Shown here piece after piece: positions 32,200-44,320 of a DNA stretch of 64,000 bases. A model generated the notes under the pieces. It did not search any database, was not told the origin of the DNA, and saw only the letters and a program-made list of their open reading frames with translations. Origin of the DNA: Erinaceus europaeus (lineage: Eukaryota; Chordata; Mammalia; Eulipotyphla; Erinaceidae); contig NC_080175.1 of NCBI RefSeq assembly GCF_950295315.1, positions 70,431,357 through 70,495,356 of the forward strand, given 5' to 3'. Within the stretch, counting starts at the first letter, position 1, and each line of letters begins with the position of its first letter. Made by a program: the position numbers and the translations under genes.

Positions 32200-32303
32200 T
32201 CTGTGGAGTGTTTTTTATTTATCTCACATTATACTAGGAATTGATTCCCATACCCAAAGCAAGCAAGGCAGGTGTTCAACTGCTGAGCTGCTTCCTTGAC
32301 TCA
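32200..32303 (-). repeat. SINE fragment
   Basis: 'actaggaattgattcccata', 'aggcaggtgttcaactgctg', 'agctgcttccttgactcag' as reversed head. Confidence 0.5.
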
Positions 32304-32324
32304 GATTTTTATTTTAGTAAAAAT

Positions 32325-32500
32325 AGTTTGGGCAGGGAAAATAGCTCTCCTGGATAGTAAGCCAGCATTGCCAGCGACACCCTCTAGATTCAAACTTGTC
32401 CTCCACTCTACTGGAGGAAGCTTTGGTAGTATAGTCTCTCCCAAACCCCATCTCAATTGAAAAATGTGCCTAGGAGTATGATACCCCATACCCCAATGAA
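32325..32500 (+). repeat. tRNA-derived SINE, decayed
   Basis: 'gggcagggaaaatagctctc', 'ctggatagtaagccagcatt', 'gaggaagctttggtagtata'. Confidence 0.65.
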
Positions 32501-32544
32501 AGTAAACCAGTATTAACAATATTCTGGACATTAATTGCTGAGCA

Positions 32545-32867
32545 GTAGGGGGCCAGGCCTTAGCACACCAGGTTAAGCGCACATAGTGCAAAGTGTAAGG
32601 ATCCTGGTTCGAACCCCTGTTTACCACTCCAGGGGGAACGCTTCACAAGTGGGGAAGCAGGACTGCAGGTGTCTCTCTTTCTCTCCCCCACTCTGTCTTC
32701 TCCTCCTCTCAATTTCTCTCTTCCTATCCAACAGAAGCAGCTATAGCAACAAGAACAATGGAAAAAATGGCCTTCAGGAGCGGTTGATATGCAATGCAGG
32801 CGCCGAGCCCTAGCCATAACCCTGGAGACAAAAATTAAAATTAAAATTAATTAAAATAAAATTTAAA
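32545..32867 (+). repeat. tRNA-derived SINE with perfect duplication
   Basis: Head 'gggggccaggccttagcaca', 'aggatcctggttcgaacccc' (intact B-box), TC-rich body, then the 'ggccttcaggagcggttgat' and 'gaccctagccataaccctgg'-like 3' module and an ATTAAAATT tail. A 12-bp duplication, aattgctgagca, lies at 32533-32544 and 32868-32879. The 3' module differs from the CAACAA-tailed SINEs, so it is another subfamily. Confidence 0.93.
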
Positions 32868-32879
32868 AATTGCTGAGCA

Positions 32880-33525
32880 ATAAACTCCTCCTCCAATTTT
32901 ATGGCTTTAAATGATCCCCCATTTTATTATGTCCCATTATTAGATTGAGGATATGGACAGTTCAAAATAAGTCCCCTTTTATGTAGGAATTTGCATTATT
33001 GTGGGCTCTTAGATGTTGTGAATTATAAACCTTAGCATTATTAGAATTATTATTAGAATTATTATTAGAATTATAAACCTTAGCATTTTTCTGCGTTAAG
33101 AAAATGGAAAACATCTTCTCCTATGGCCTTGTCAATATTTCCATTTTATAAATAAAAAAGAAAATGGAAAACAAATAGAATATTTTCAAAGAGATATGAC
33201 AGAGAAACAGAGATTTTGTGTAGAGTCAGTAAACAAGTGATAGTGATGAAGTTAGAGTAAAACATCTCACCCCTTGTATGAGAATTCTAGCATAAAACAC
33301 ACTCCTTCATTTGATCATCAAGTCATGACTTCAAATTCTGAAAGATCTACCACTTTTTTTTTTTTTTTAAGAGGTCAGAATATATTATTTTCAAAGCAGA
33401 GTAAAAAATGAAATATATTTTTGTGGTTGGCTATTTTAGTGGTTTTCAATAAATTCTTGAGCTACCCATGGTAAATTAAAAAAAAAAAGACTAGAAAAAG
33501 TTCAAAGGACATAATGGAAAAGGGT
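32880..33525. other. Unique intronic sequence with a local duplication
   Basis: Around 33023-33090 the words 'ataaaccttagcatt' and 'attagaattatt' recur in tandem. Nothing else is recognised. Confidence 0.55.
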
Positions 33526-33542
33526 AAAATCATGAAGAAAAT

Positions 33543-33839
33543 GGGAGTTGGGCTGTAGCGCAGCGGGTTAAGCGCAGGTGGCGCAAAGCACAAGGACCGG
33601 CATAAGGATCCCGGTTTGAACCCCGGCTCCCCACCTGCAGGGGAGTCGCTTCACAGGTGGTGAAGCAGGTCTGCATTTGTCTATCTTTCTCTCCTCCTCT
33701 CTGTCTTCCCCTCCTCTCTCCATTTCTCTCTGTTCTATCCAACAACGACAACAACAATAATAACTACAACGATAAAACAACAAGGGCAACTAAAGGGAAT
33801 AAATAAATAAAATAAATATTTTTTTAAAAAAAGTAAAAA
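33543..33839 (+). repeat. Young ERI-like SINE with 17-bp perfect duplication
   Basis: Head 'agcgcagcgggttaagcgca', 'gatcccggtttgaaccccgg' B-box, body, CAACAA tail, AATAAATAAATAAAATAAAT. The duplication aaaatcatgaagaaaat lies at 33526-33542 and 33840-33856. It retains several CpGs and so looks recent. Confidence 0.97.
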
Positions 33840-33856
33840 AAAATCATGAAGAAAAT

Positions 33857-36134
33857 ATAAAGGATGAATAACAGAAAGAACATAAAAGGGGAAAGAAACT
33901 AAAATTCACTTTGGAGAAATATTTCTATTTGACCCTTTACAATTGAAAAGATAAGCAAATTGTAAGATGTTGCATGCGCTATTGTAATCAACTACCTTTC
34001 AGTGATGTCAGTGATGTAAAAGTTCTGTTAAGTGTTATACATTTAATGTCTTTGTGGATGTAGAATTTTTGTGTCTTGTGCCTGACATTTAATTTCATAC
34101 CAGCCAGCACCTCTTTTATATTACAATGAAGATTTTTCATGTTTTAAAATATTTCTGTTCATAAAATTTAAATGACATAGTATGTACAATATGGCTTTAA
34201 GGAAGTTATTTAGCTGCATGATTTTACCACACTTTATTAGTATGCATGCATGTTAATTTAGAATTAAAATGCATCTCTCAATGTCAAGCTGTCATAAGAT
34301 ATAATATTTTGCTATAACATTTCTGAGCCTAGTTCTTCCTATTCAATACATGCTTTTATTGAAAAGGTTAACTGTTGTTAATATTATCATACTTAACTAA
34401 AGGTCACTTATAGAAAGAACTTTAATTTCATACTTGAATAAGTTTGTCACCCTTTTTTTAAAGTAAAATTATATTTTTGTATAGGGGGTGGTCTTGTAGA
34501 ATATTCTGTAAAACTATATCTTTGTTTATAATATATATGTGGCATAGATAGCTGTGTGTATATATAATTGCACCAGTTCTAATGTGACCTCATGGTCTAG
34601 CAGTTTGAAAGTTGAACACTCAAACTATTACATTTGATTGTTTCCCTTGAATCTTTCATTACATAGTAAAATTCTGGAATTTACAAAACAAAACAAAAGG
34701 GTGGATGGTTCAGGAGATACATATCTTTTACTAGTTTAATCTTATATAAATATGCAATACCAACATGTTTTTCTGGGTTGTTTCCTTCTATAACTTAATC
34801 ATATTATCACAATATTGTGCATGCTTTTTCTTCTAATAATACCTTAAAGGGACAGGTATCAAGAGTCATTTCAGAAAATGAAAAGCACAGATTCCAGAGG
34901 CTCTGGATTACACTCTGGGCATCGATTAGTCTTTCTGTGTTATGATTTTAGGAAACAGACATGCATATTTTAGACTAAAGCAATTCCAGTTTGTAGAAAT
35001 CTGTTGATGCCTTTTGAAGAGTACAAATATTTTAAAAAGTAAACCAATAAAATACCTTTGAAAAATGTGAAAAAATAGAATGCTTAATGGGCTCATGTAG
35101 ATAAAAGCTTTATCTGTCTGTTCCTGGAAATCTGAAAGCCATAGTCAAAAAGCAGTAATTTAAGATCATTCATGCTGGCTGAAAGGATAAAAAATTGCAA
35201 TGTATCTATCAAGCTAAGAGGCTTCTCCTGGTAGACAGCTCTCAAAGAGCCAAGTGGTAATTGTACTGACATGTTAACTCTTGAAAACCCTTGAAGCCCT
35301 CTCAGGCCAGTGTAAACCATACATAGTAGGGAGTAGGACAGGCTGGCCCACAGGGATTTAATGGATGAAAACAGGTCAGCTGCAGGTTGAATGTGCACTG
35401 TCGATTTCAAGTTCTAAGCAGAGTTGTTTTGCTCTTTGTCCCTCAGCAGCAGAAGAAAAGAGACATCCTGAGTGTTGCTTAGAACAGACCATAAATAGAG
35501 GTTGTGGTCTTTTCCTCAGAGTGATGTGCTTGGAAGCAATTCTTGCTTATTCAGAACCACTGTGCCAGGAAACATACATGCCTGACAGAGTGCTATGGAG
35601 AGCAAATGAAATCTTTAAGGTATTGGGGCAAGCACAGTCCCCTTTTGGGGACCTTTCTAGTTTAAATGCTGCCATGCTCAAAAGGTTTTAGAATTTGACA
35701 AATTAGGTATCAGTGCATCATCTGAAGGTGTTAGTTATTATGTAACTTCATGCAGCATTGCTTCAGACGCTGTACTCGTGACCTATGTGTGTACGCAGAA
35801 AAAAACTAATATTAAGCCTATTCCATACAGACTAAAAACATTTGGCAAAAGATTTCAGTATGAATCCTGCTTATACAAATAAAGACTATATGTGTAGAAT
35901 ACATCTTTTTTTTGTTGGAAGCTTGAATGGTCTCAACTTGAGAGCAAGATATTAGAACTGGGAGAAAAGACTTAACTTCTAAATGCCTGATAGATAGTCC
36001 ATGAATTGAAGATAGTAAAAGTGCATGCATATGGATTTGTTTGAATATAGCACGTTTTATATAAAACCTTAAGCTTGTAGTAAGTCCTGGCTCATTTGTG
36101 AAATGCAAGAATTCATCTATGAACGTAATACCAT
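33857..36134. other. Long unique intronic stretch
   Basis: More than 2 kb with no SINE or LINE recognised. A 108-codon plus-strand frame (35365-35691) lies here. It lacks splice signals and any family resemblance that I know, so I do not call it a gene. Confidence 0.5.
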
Positions 36135-36251
36135 TTTTATTTTTGCCAGATCTTATCTCTAGCTTATAGTGGTTCTTGGGATTGAACCTGGAATATGGGA
36201 GCCTGAGGCAAGAAAGTCTTTGTATAACCACTGAGCTGTCTCCCCAGGCTA
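36135..36251 (-). repeat. SINE of the 'agcactgctcag' type, decayed
   Basis: 'gcttatagtggttcttggga', 'gaacctggaatatgggagcc', 'tttgtataaccactgagctg'. Confidence 0.72.
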
Positions 36252-36745
36252 AATATTTAATTTTGAATAACATGCCATTGTATGTTGTCTAGTCTGTGTA
36301 TCCAATCTCCATAAAGATTTTTCTGACTAAATAGAGGAAAGTGTCTTCCCCAGAGGGAAATTGGCTACAAAAAGAAATGATAAGTGTGAAAAAAAAAAAG
36401 TGAAAGCAATTCTTTAGTGGAGACTGGAACCTTGTGCATTAGTCAGTGAGATTAGGTGATGGCTGTTAGAACTTGAAAAGGCTCCAAAGTCTCTCTCCTT
36501 TGCTGTGACTACAGACTATAGTGAAGCTCAGAGGTGCAGTAAAACTCAATTATAGTGTCTTTCTTTAGCCAAATTACCAGAGTGATTTCTGCAGTGCTCT
36601 GTTATATAGCTTTGTAGTTCCATATATCTTGTGTATATGTGTTTTTCATGGAAGCCACTTTAAATACTTTGAAGGTAATAAAGATTGAACTGAAGTAGAA
36701 ATACATAAGTACTTTTGACAATATTATTATATTGAGAGCCATGAT
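36252..36745. other. Unique intronic sequence
   Basis: No gene or repeat recognised. Confidence 0.45.
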
Positions 36746-36905
36746 AAAGGTGCTAGACAGTGGCGCTCCAGATGGATTTCACATGCTAACATGCCTGAAG
36801 GTCTGGGTTCAAGTCTCTAATCCCCACCTACAGTATAGAAACTTCACAGGTGAAGGAGCAGTGCTGCAGGGATCTTTCCTCTCTTCCCCTTTGTCTTCTC
36901 TTCCA
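36746..36905 (+). repeat. SINE interrupted by another SINE
   Basis: 'gctagacagtggcgctccag', 'ggttcaagtctctaatcccc', 'ctttgtcttctcttccatct'. It appears to resume after 37126 with 'atttctctttgtgattatat'. Confidence 0.7.
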
Positions 36906-37126
36906 TCTTAATTTATGTTTTAATATTTTATTCATTTTTGATTAGAGACATGGAGTAATTGAGAAGGAAAAGGGACATAGAGAAAAAGAGAGGAAGAAGA
37001 CACTTGGCAACACTGCTTTATCACTTGTAAGTTTCCCTTTGAATATGGAGACCAAGGACTTGAACCTGGGTCGTCGTGCATTGCAATGTGTTGCCTTAAT
37101 CAAGTGTGCCATTGCCAGGTCCCATT
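36906..37126 (-). repeat. tRNA-derived SINE nested in a SINE
   Basis: 'attcatttttgattagagac', 'cacttgtaagtttccctttg', 'aagtgtgccattgccaggtc'. Confidence 0.78.
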
Positions 37127-37160
37127 TCTCATTTCTCTTTGTGATTATATAAAGGGAAAA

Positions 37161-37734
37161 AAAAGGATGAAAGAAAGGAAATGACCAGAAAAAACAAGAA
37201 CAGAACAGATACACTAGGATTGAGGTGGAAATCAGGAGTGTAGTCAGTGATTAGAACAAAGACTGTTTCCACATTTCTATGCAGGAGACAATTGTGATAA
37301 TGTTAGTGAGACATAAGCTCACATAACAGATGTTTGAACTACCTGTCCAGGAAACCCCCATAGAATAAGTACTTTGCATTGAAGAGGCTTATTTAAAAAT
37401 GAAATCCTCTGCCTGGCAGATTCTAAGTTGAGTTGTACCATTCAGATATTGATACACCTTAGCATAAGTACAGAAACTCAGAGGCACCCACCTAGCCATT
37501 CAGTTTAAGTATGCCACTTACATCACAGCTGCCCACAGGCTCCTGCAGAAAGACTTGGCCCCCGGGGAGCTACTCTGGCAGGTGGCTGTGCATATGCAGG
37601 TACTACACAACAGATCTACTCAGACCCGAAGGGTTTTATCAAATACTTTACCTTAAGATGATTCTGACTGCATCTTGCAATTTCTAGCTCATAAATTTGG
37701 CACCCTACAAGCATACACTTTGCTTTTAATTTAA
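37161..37734. other. Unique intronic sequence
   Basis: No gene or repeat recognised. A GC-richer patch lies at 37530-37600. Confidence 0.45.
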
Positions 37735-37973
37735 ACAACAAAACAAAACAACTGTATTTATTTGATCTAAAGGGAAGGGGCAGATAGAGAAGGAGAGTGA
37801 GAGTGAGAGCGAGAGAGAGAGAGGAAGACAGACAGAGACACAGAGAGAGAGAGAGGCTTGCAGACCTGCTTCACTGCATGAGAGCTTCCTCCCTGCAGGT
37901 GGAGACCAGGGAGTTGAACCCAGGTCCTTTGCACATTGTAACATGTAAGCTCAACCAGGTGTGCCACTGCTTT
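37735..37973 (-). repeat. tRNA-derived SINE
   Basis: 'aagggaaggggcagatagag', GA-rich body, 'cttcctccctgcaggtggag', 'ctcaaccaggtgtgccactg'. Confidence 0.85.
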
Positions 37974-39261
37974 TACCTTTTTTGCATGCCACTTAATGAT
38001 CAGTTAATCAGACCTCAGTCAAGTTTTTGTTTATACACTGCAGCTTGATTATACACTTGGTTAAAAAATTCTTTATTATTCACAGAAAAGGAGGTTTTCA
38101 CTAGCTGTAACTGCTGCTGGTGCTGCTGCTGCCTCTTCTCCTTCCTCCTTCTCTTCTTCCTTCTTCACTAAAAATAAAGCATAGGAGGTAATTTCCCCCT
38201 GCTTGATAAATATGTGTTCTTTATTGACTTAGTGAAGTGTGAACAACAAAAAATCATTGTAATTATTTTATGCAGGTGACCTACAAAGTATGATTGAATA
38301 AGGAGCTATTCATGTAGTTGCAAGTTTCAGGACCATGTCACAAAATAAGATTAAAAAACTACTATGTTAAAAATAATTCAAAGGACAGAAACTTCTGAAC
38401 TTTATAGTTTTATCTTTTGTCTTACTCTAAAGTTTAGACCCTTAGAACTTTCAACGACAAAAGATTTATTCTGCAAATATAGGCTTTATTTGTATAAGCT
38501 AGATTCATGCTGAAAATTTTTTGTCCAATATTTTGGCATGTATAAAATAGTCTTAATATTATTTTTTCTGGGAACATATATAGTTCATGAATAGAGAATA
38601 TGAAGTAATACTGCATAAAGGTGCATAATGAATGTCTTCAGATGATGCACTGACATTTCTAGAAATGCCTTTGCTTCGAATCAATTCACTAAAACCAGAA
38701 AATTATTTGACATTCAAAGCTACAGGAAACACTGCATGAATATTTTTTCCATTGTAAGAAAGGATTGATCATAGAATGTCCTAGAAAACGAAGATTCTGC
38801 CTTTTGTTTTAAAGATATTCTGCTGAATTCATTTATTTATTTTACTTGTTAGGTGACTTCTACTCATAAGATCATATAAATTGGGAAGCGTTAGATGTGT
38901 TCCTGACTCTAATAAAATTCACATGGGCTTTTACACTATTAGAATTAAAACATAATCAATAACTTTATAATAAATATCATAATCATCTCAGCTACCTATG
39001 ACAAATGGTTTTTATGACAACTATAACTCAAGTTTATGATTAGCTATCACTATGTCCTAGGACCATTAAGTTGAATAGTTTAACATTATAGAAAAAATTT
39101 GATTTTCAGAAAACAACTAAATTACTCTAACAAGGAAGATAGACTTACTGGTTATAAATCAGGCATAATAATAGCTTTTATGCAAACATTATCTACACCA
39201 CTTTCTTGACTATCAGAACCATGACTAATGATTAACAGCTTTTCCATGTTTTTCTTTGTTT
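37974..39261. other. Unique intronic sequence
   Basis: No gene. It holds a short CTG/CTT-rich patch at 38105-38170. Confidence 0.5.
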
Positions 39262-39480
39262 TTTAATTTTTTTTGGCATTATCTTTATTTATTTATTGCA
39301 TAGAGGGAGCAAGGAGTTCAGAGGGTATGGAGTGATAGAAAGGGAGCGAGACAGAGACTCCTGCAGCTCTGCTTCACCACTTGCAAAGCTTTCCCCCTGC
39401 AGATGGGGACCAGGAGCTGGAACCTGGGTCATTGAGCTTCATAATGTGTGCTCAACCAGGTGCACCACCACCCCGCCCCA
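39262..39480 (-). repeat. tRNA-derived SINE
   Basis: 'tatttatttattgcatagag', 'ctgcagctctgcttcaccac', 'caaccaggtgcaccaccacc'. Confidence 0.85.
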
Positions 39481-40611
39481 GGTGTTTCCATTTTTCAAAA
39501 GTGCTTTAGAGCACTGCACAATTTCTCATTATCTTCAGTTCCCTGTATTGAAACTTAAAGTCTCTAGTTATAACCTACTTTAACCAAAACTGTTCTTTAA
39601 AGTTGTAAGAATCAAATAGATCTCCTCTCTAAAGCTATAGAATTTCTGTGGTGGTCCAGTATAAGTGAATCACATATAGTATTTTAGTACTTTAAGTACT
39701 TCTACTAATTTCCCACTTACTCATAGTAATGCTACAAGCATAGTGATAATATTAATTTCATCTATCAAGTCTGAAATTTAAGTATAAATACAATAAGTGG
39801 CTGTCCAGTATTACAAAGCAGTGCTATGATTTAAACTCAGTAGTCTCACTAGAAAGTTTATAAACGTAGAGGTTTATAAAGTCAAGGAATCCATGTAATA
39901 AATTCACTCACTCATCATGACAGCTAAACAGAGTAATAGTACTATAAAAAGTTTTAATTTGCAATGGCAATATAAAACCTATCATGTGAAGCTTTTGTTT
40001 AAAATGGATTTATCTCCTAAAATATTTGCCAGTAAAAATTTTAACTAGAATTGCAGAAGTCAGATACTATATTTTATGTATTAAAATTTTACCCTATTTC
40101 TGTATTCATTCTTTGTCTATACATTTTGCTTAGCTTCGACAAGTAAAAAAAAGTGTGAAAAGATTCAGAAGTATCAATTTATTTTTAAACATCATATGCT
40201 CAATAAGTATACAAATCTAGTTTTGTTGCTCTAAGCCTAACATAGCCTGGAAAAAAGTAGCTTTTAGCTTTTAGGTCAACTATCCTTTGCTTTCTTTTTC
40301 ATATAAAGGGATAAGTGTATATAAAGTGGAATGTTTCTGAGTTATGGAAACAATTTAGCCTTTGGCGTGAGTATTAGAAGGGTGGGAGCTCATTTAAGTA
40401 AATAAGATATGTTGAAAAGGCGGACAATATTATTATCCTTTCCACAAAATTATAGTGAGTGGCACAATGTATAGTGTAAATATGATACAGATACTACTGT
40501 TTGAAAAAAAAATCACAGGTTTCTGTGATCTGTTCTCAAAGTTCATCTCTTGTAGAGGATGATTCATGTGGTAGTATCATAAATATACTATGTGTATTTT
40601 AAACATAATCA
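39481..40611. other. Unique intronic sequence
   Basis: No gene or repeat recognised. Confidence 0.5.
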
Positions 40612-40790
40612 TTGTGTGGGACAGAGGGAGAGGGCAGTGGTTGGGCACCTACTTTGCTATACATACAACCCAGCTTTGAAATTTAGCACCACATGGGAAT
40701 GCCACATCATTGGGGCAATCTCTGGTGCTGTTTCGCCTCTCCCTGTCTCTCTGTATCTCTATCAGAATGAAAAAAAATGCATCCCAGGTG
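40612..40790 (+). repeat. tRNA-derived SINE
   Basis: 'gagggcagtggttgggcacc', 'gaaatttagcaccacatggg', 'tctgtatctctatcagaatg', A-run. Confidence 0.7.
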
Positions 40791-41091
40791 TGGTGAGATC
40801 ATGCATGCATGAAACTCCTATACCCCAAAACAAACTTATATGGAGAAGCTGTAAGTAATAGAAAACAGATATACAAAGTTTGGGCTGTGCTGATTTTGCT
40901 GAAGATTTCTTTTTATAATATAAAATTTTTATTGTGCTTGGGAATTTGAAAGTTCGGTCAAAACAAATGTGATCTGAGTTTATTGATCTCACATGACATA
41001 GGTGTTTTCTTCAAGCAAGTAACACATAGTGGGACCCATTAAGTATGTGTACTGTCTCCAAATTGAATATTTTTATCAAAGTTTTATTTAG

Positions 41092-41306
41092 AAGTTTTAT
41101 TTAATTTTTGCCACTAGGACTATTACTAATGATGTTGGCTCAGTGCCTGTGTGGCTTCATTGCTCCTGGTGGCCATTTTGTTTTTCTGTCTTCTAGATAG
41201 GCAGAGAAGGAGAGACAGTGTAGAACTGCTCTAATTCTTTTGAAGCATCCCCTCTACAAGTGGTCAGCCAGGTTCCTTGTTAAAGTTCATGTGTGTGCTT
41301 CGCAGA
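41092..41306 (-). repeat. SINE, decayed
   Basis: 'ttgccactaggactattact', 'ctcctggtggccattttgtt', 'agatggcagagaagg'-like body, 'gttaaagttcatgtgtgtgc' in place of the head. Confidence 0.65.
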
Positions 41307-41506
41307 GTGAGCTGTGTGAGCCACCCCCTTCTGCCAGCTCTAAAGTATGTAGGTAGATTGATATTGTCTACAAACTGTCAGGGTACACATTTAATTTTTT
41401 TTGTAAAAAAAAAGTCAAACTATTTTTCTTATAATAAGAAAAATAATTTTAAGAAAAGTAATTTTAATTACTTTAAGAAAAGTAATTTTAGAGGAGTGGT
41501 TTTCTA

Positions 41507-41511
<5 letters not shown>

Positions 41512-41544
<33 letters not shown>
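41512..41544 (+). repeat. (AC)n microsatellite
   Basis: About 16 AC units. Confidence 0.96.
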
Positions 41545-41545
<1 letters not shown>

Positions 41546-41579
41546 TCTATTGAAGTAATGGTGTATAAGACTGTTTCTT

Positions 41580-41920
41580 TTTGCCTCCAGGGTTATGCTT
41601 GGGCTCTGGTGTGCACTACGAATCCACTGCTCCTGGAGGACATTTTTCCCATTTTGTTGCCCTTGTTGTTACTCTTGTTGTTGCCGATATTATTATTGTT
41701 ATCATTGTTGTTGTTGTTGGACAGGACAAAGAGAAATCGAGAGAGAAGGGAAGACAGAGAGTGGGAGAGAAAGACAAACACTTGCAGACCTGCTTCACCA
41801 CCAGTGAAGTGAGCCCCCTGCAGGTGGGGAGCTGGAGGCTCAAACCAGTATCCTTACGCTGGTCCTTGCGCTTCGCACCATGTGTGTACACTTAACCCAC
41901 TGAGCTACTGCCCTACCCCT
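41580..41920 (-). repeat. tRNA-derived SINE with 3' module
   Basis: It begins with the 3' module 'gcctccagggttatgcttgg', then 'ttgttgcccttgttgttact', 'ggacaggacaaagagaaatc', 'cacttgcagacctgcttcac' and the reversed head. It is longer than the CAACAA-tailed units. Confidence 0.9.
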
Positions 41921-41934
41921 GAGACTGGTTTTCA

Positions 41935-42112
41935 AAAATATATTTTGTTTATTATATTTAATGAAAGAGAGAGAGAGGAGGGAGAGGGAGAGAGAGAGAC
42001 GAGAGAGACCCAGAGCACTGCTCGGCCTACCTGAAGCTTGTTCAGGGGATTGAAGTTGAGAGTTTTTGGAGCCTTAGACCTGAATGCACAACTGTTATGC
42101 TTTCCTTCTGCC
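41935..42112 (-). repeat. SINE of the 'agcactgctcag' type
   Basis: GA-rich body, 'cccagagcactgctcggcct', 'gttcaggggattgaagttga', 'ttggagccttagacctgaat'. Confidence 0.72.
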
Positions 42113-43374
42113 CATTGTACATTTTAAAGGTACAACTTCACCTTTCTTCCTACTGTATTCACTATAAGGTATATACTAACAAGATGCGGACATAATTCTC
42201 CCACAAGCTCAGGGTCTCTCCTCCCATATATGTAATTTAATTAAATATAGCAGTTAAAATGCTTATTTGTATCTCCTTGGTGGCTTTAAGTCTATAAATA
42301 TTTTGTTGTGTCACATGATTCCAGACTCCATGTACTTTTAGCCCAGAGACTACTTCCCTGAGAGGTAGAATTGAATGAAAATGGATTCATTTGTAATGCC
42401 TCCAGAGGGTGCCAGGCAGATTTCCATCACAGTGAAGAGTTAATATCTGCATCCACATTACATTCTAATTGATGGCTTTGTCTGATGTTTGAACAGCGTT
42501 AAATTGCTGATGCACATGTGATGGAATGCCTATTGTCAGGCTAGAAATGAAAACTCTGCCTCATCACAGTGGTGGCTTTTAAATGATTTGTAGAGAACTG
42601 ACTTTGATGTTTGTACTAAAGGTCAGAATTAGAGCCCTCACTTTTCCAGAGTAAGTCCTATGTGTTATGTCTTCCTTGGACATAACCCATATTCCACAGT
42701 TCAGTATTTGCAAATGCCCCTTGGAAGTGATAGAGACTGATTTGTAGCAGCTTTTTTTTGGGGGGGAGGGCGGGATTCTGGAGAACTGTGTTGGAACAGT
42801 CTCAGCCAGTTAATCAATAATTCATGAATTTAGCAGTTAAAGAACTAAAGATGCCAGGTCACTATAGCAGGTATTTACTGATGTTTAAGACAAACAAAAA
42901 CTCCAAATGTGACTTGAATTATCCTTCTGTTAGATAATCTCTTAACCTCCTAACCCATATTAATCATTATCACTAATTTCATATGCTACTTCTTTTCTCT
43001 GCCCATTTTAATATGACCAAAGATAGAATTCAGACGTTGTGCATTCTCAAATCATTTTGAGGTCAGGCTAAGCAGAAAATAAGATGGGGTGGAGGTTGGT
43101 TTAGTGGAAGAGGAAAAAGGGGAAAGAAAAGCTCTACAAGTCATTCCTAGATGGTTCTAGTACATGGTCCTATATAAGTGTGCATAAACTAGTATATATG
43201 TGCAAAGGTGTGACTGTTAGATAGACTTTCTCCTTTGCTACAATAGCTTGTGGAATTATATTTTTCTGCATAATTTAACGCATTTAATTTTTTTTCCTAA
43301 CAATTGTTGGCACGCTTTCTTCCTCTAACTCTGGAAAAGCCCCTTTTTTTCCTTTCTCTCTCTCTTCTTTTCTT
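42113..43374. other. Unique intronic sequence, possible conserved block
   Basis: No gene. At 42330-42640 the sequence is balanced in composition and repeat-free, with words such as 'ctaattgatggctttgtctg' and 'gtgatggaatgcc' (TEAD-like GGAATG) that would fit an old mammalian non-coding element. Inference only. Confidence 0.4.
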
Positions 43375-43626
43375 TTTTTTTTTATGCACCACAGCCATAG
43401 CTGGAGCTGGATATCTACATGACTCCACCACTCCTAGAGGCCATTAATTGTTGCTGGAAGTTGAAAGACAAAGATAGAGAGGGTGAGAGAGACAGAAGGA
43501 GAGTTACCTGTATCACTGCTTTGATACTGTGATACTGCGGTTGGGGATTGGGAGTCTTGAATCCGGATCCTTGTACACAGTGACATGTGTGCTGTAACAG
43601 GGAAGCTACTACCTGGCTTCCAGAGA
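43375..43626 (-). repeat. tRNA-derived SINE
   Basis: 'tatgcaccacagccatagct', 'ccactcctagaggccattaa', 'gagagttacctgtatcactg', 'gtgctgtaacagggaagcta'. Confidence 0.75.
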
Positions 43627-43990
43627 TAGCCCTATTAAATAGTACAGTCCACCCAAGACTCAGCTTGTGCTTCACGTTCACTATCTCTAACCTAATACAT
43701 ATCACTCTGAGGTTATTATCATGCCCATTTCACAGACATAGAACCTAGATTGAAGAGAAGTTCTTTGTTTTTTGTTTCCCCAACAGCTCACTTTCCCAGA
43801 TTTTGCTCTTAATATTTGGTCCATGTACTCCATATTCATCCATAGAATACTATTCTAGATTTTTCTGGTTGTCCATGCACTCTGCATTTCACCCGTCTTC
43901 ATATCTTTAAATTTCCTCTGCTTGCATGCCTTCATTCTCATTTGCTTTATCTACCCTAGTTAATTCCTCTTTTTACCAAAGTACCAAAAA
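43627..43990. other. Unique intronic sequence
   Basis: No gene or repeat recognised. Confidence 0.45.
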
Positions 43991-44088
43991 ACAGTTCCTG
44001 TTTTTTTTTTTTTTTTTGTAGGGAAATTGCACTATGGATTTATAATCAGTCAGCAGAGTCAAAAGATTTCAGGTATATAATTTAACAT

Positions 44089-44142
<54 letters not shown>

Positions 44143-44320
44143 ACAACTCGGGCACCTGCTGAATTTCCTATTCTCTCCTCCCACCCTTCCCTCTGATAAT
44201 CACCATAGCTTTACAAAGTCTTAGAGATAGTTTGGTTACTATTTATTTTGCAAATGTCTTTGTTTTAGTTATTGATCTTCCACATATGTGTGGAACTATT
44301 ATATGGTTATCTTATTGGAG
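43991..44320 (-). mobile_element. Old LINE-1 3' end with GT array
   Basis: T-run, 'gataatcaccatagctttac', 'gatcttccacatatgtgtgg' and 'tatggttatcttattg' parallel the 3' UTR of the decayed LINE-1 at 26580-26760. A GT array has grown inside it. Confidence 0.6.
44091..44140 (+). repeat. (GT)n microsatellite
   Basis: 25 GT units. Confidence 0.97.

Noticed and set aside
35365..35691. 108-codon open frame in unique sequence
   Set aside because: No recognisable domain, no acceptor/donor pair, and intronic codon texture. A chance frame of this length is expected in 64 kb.
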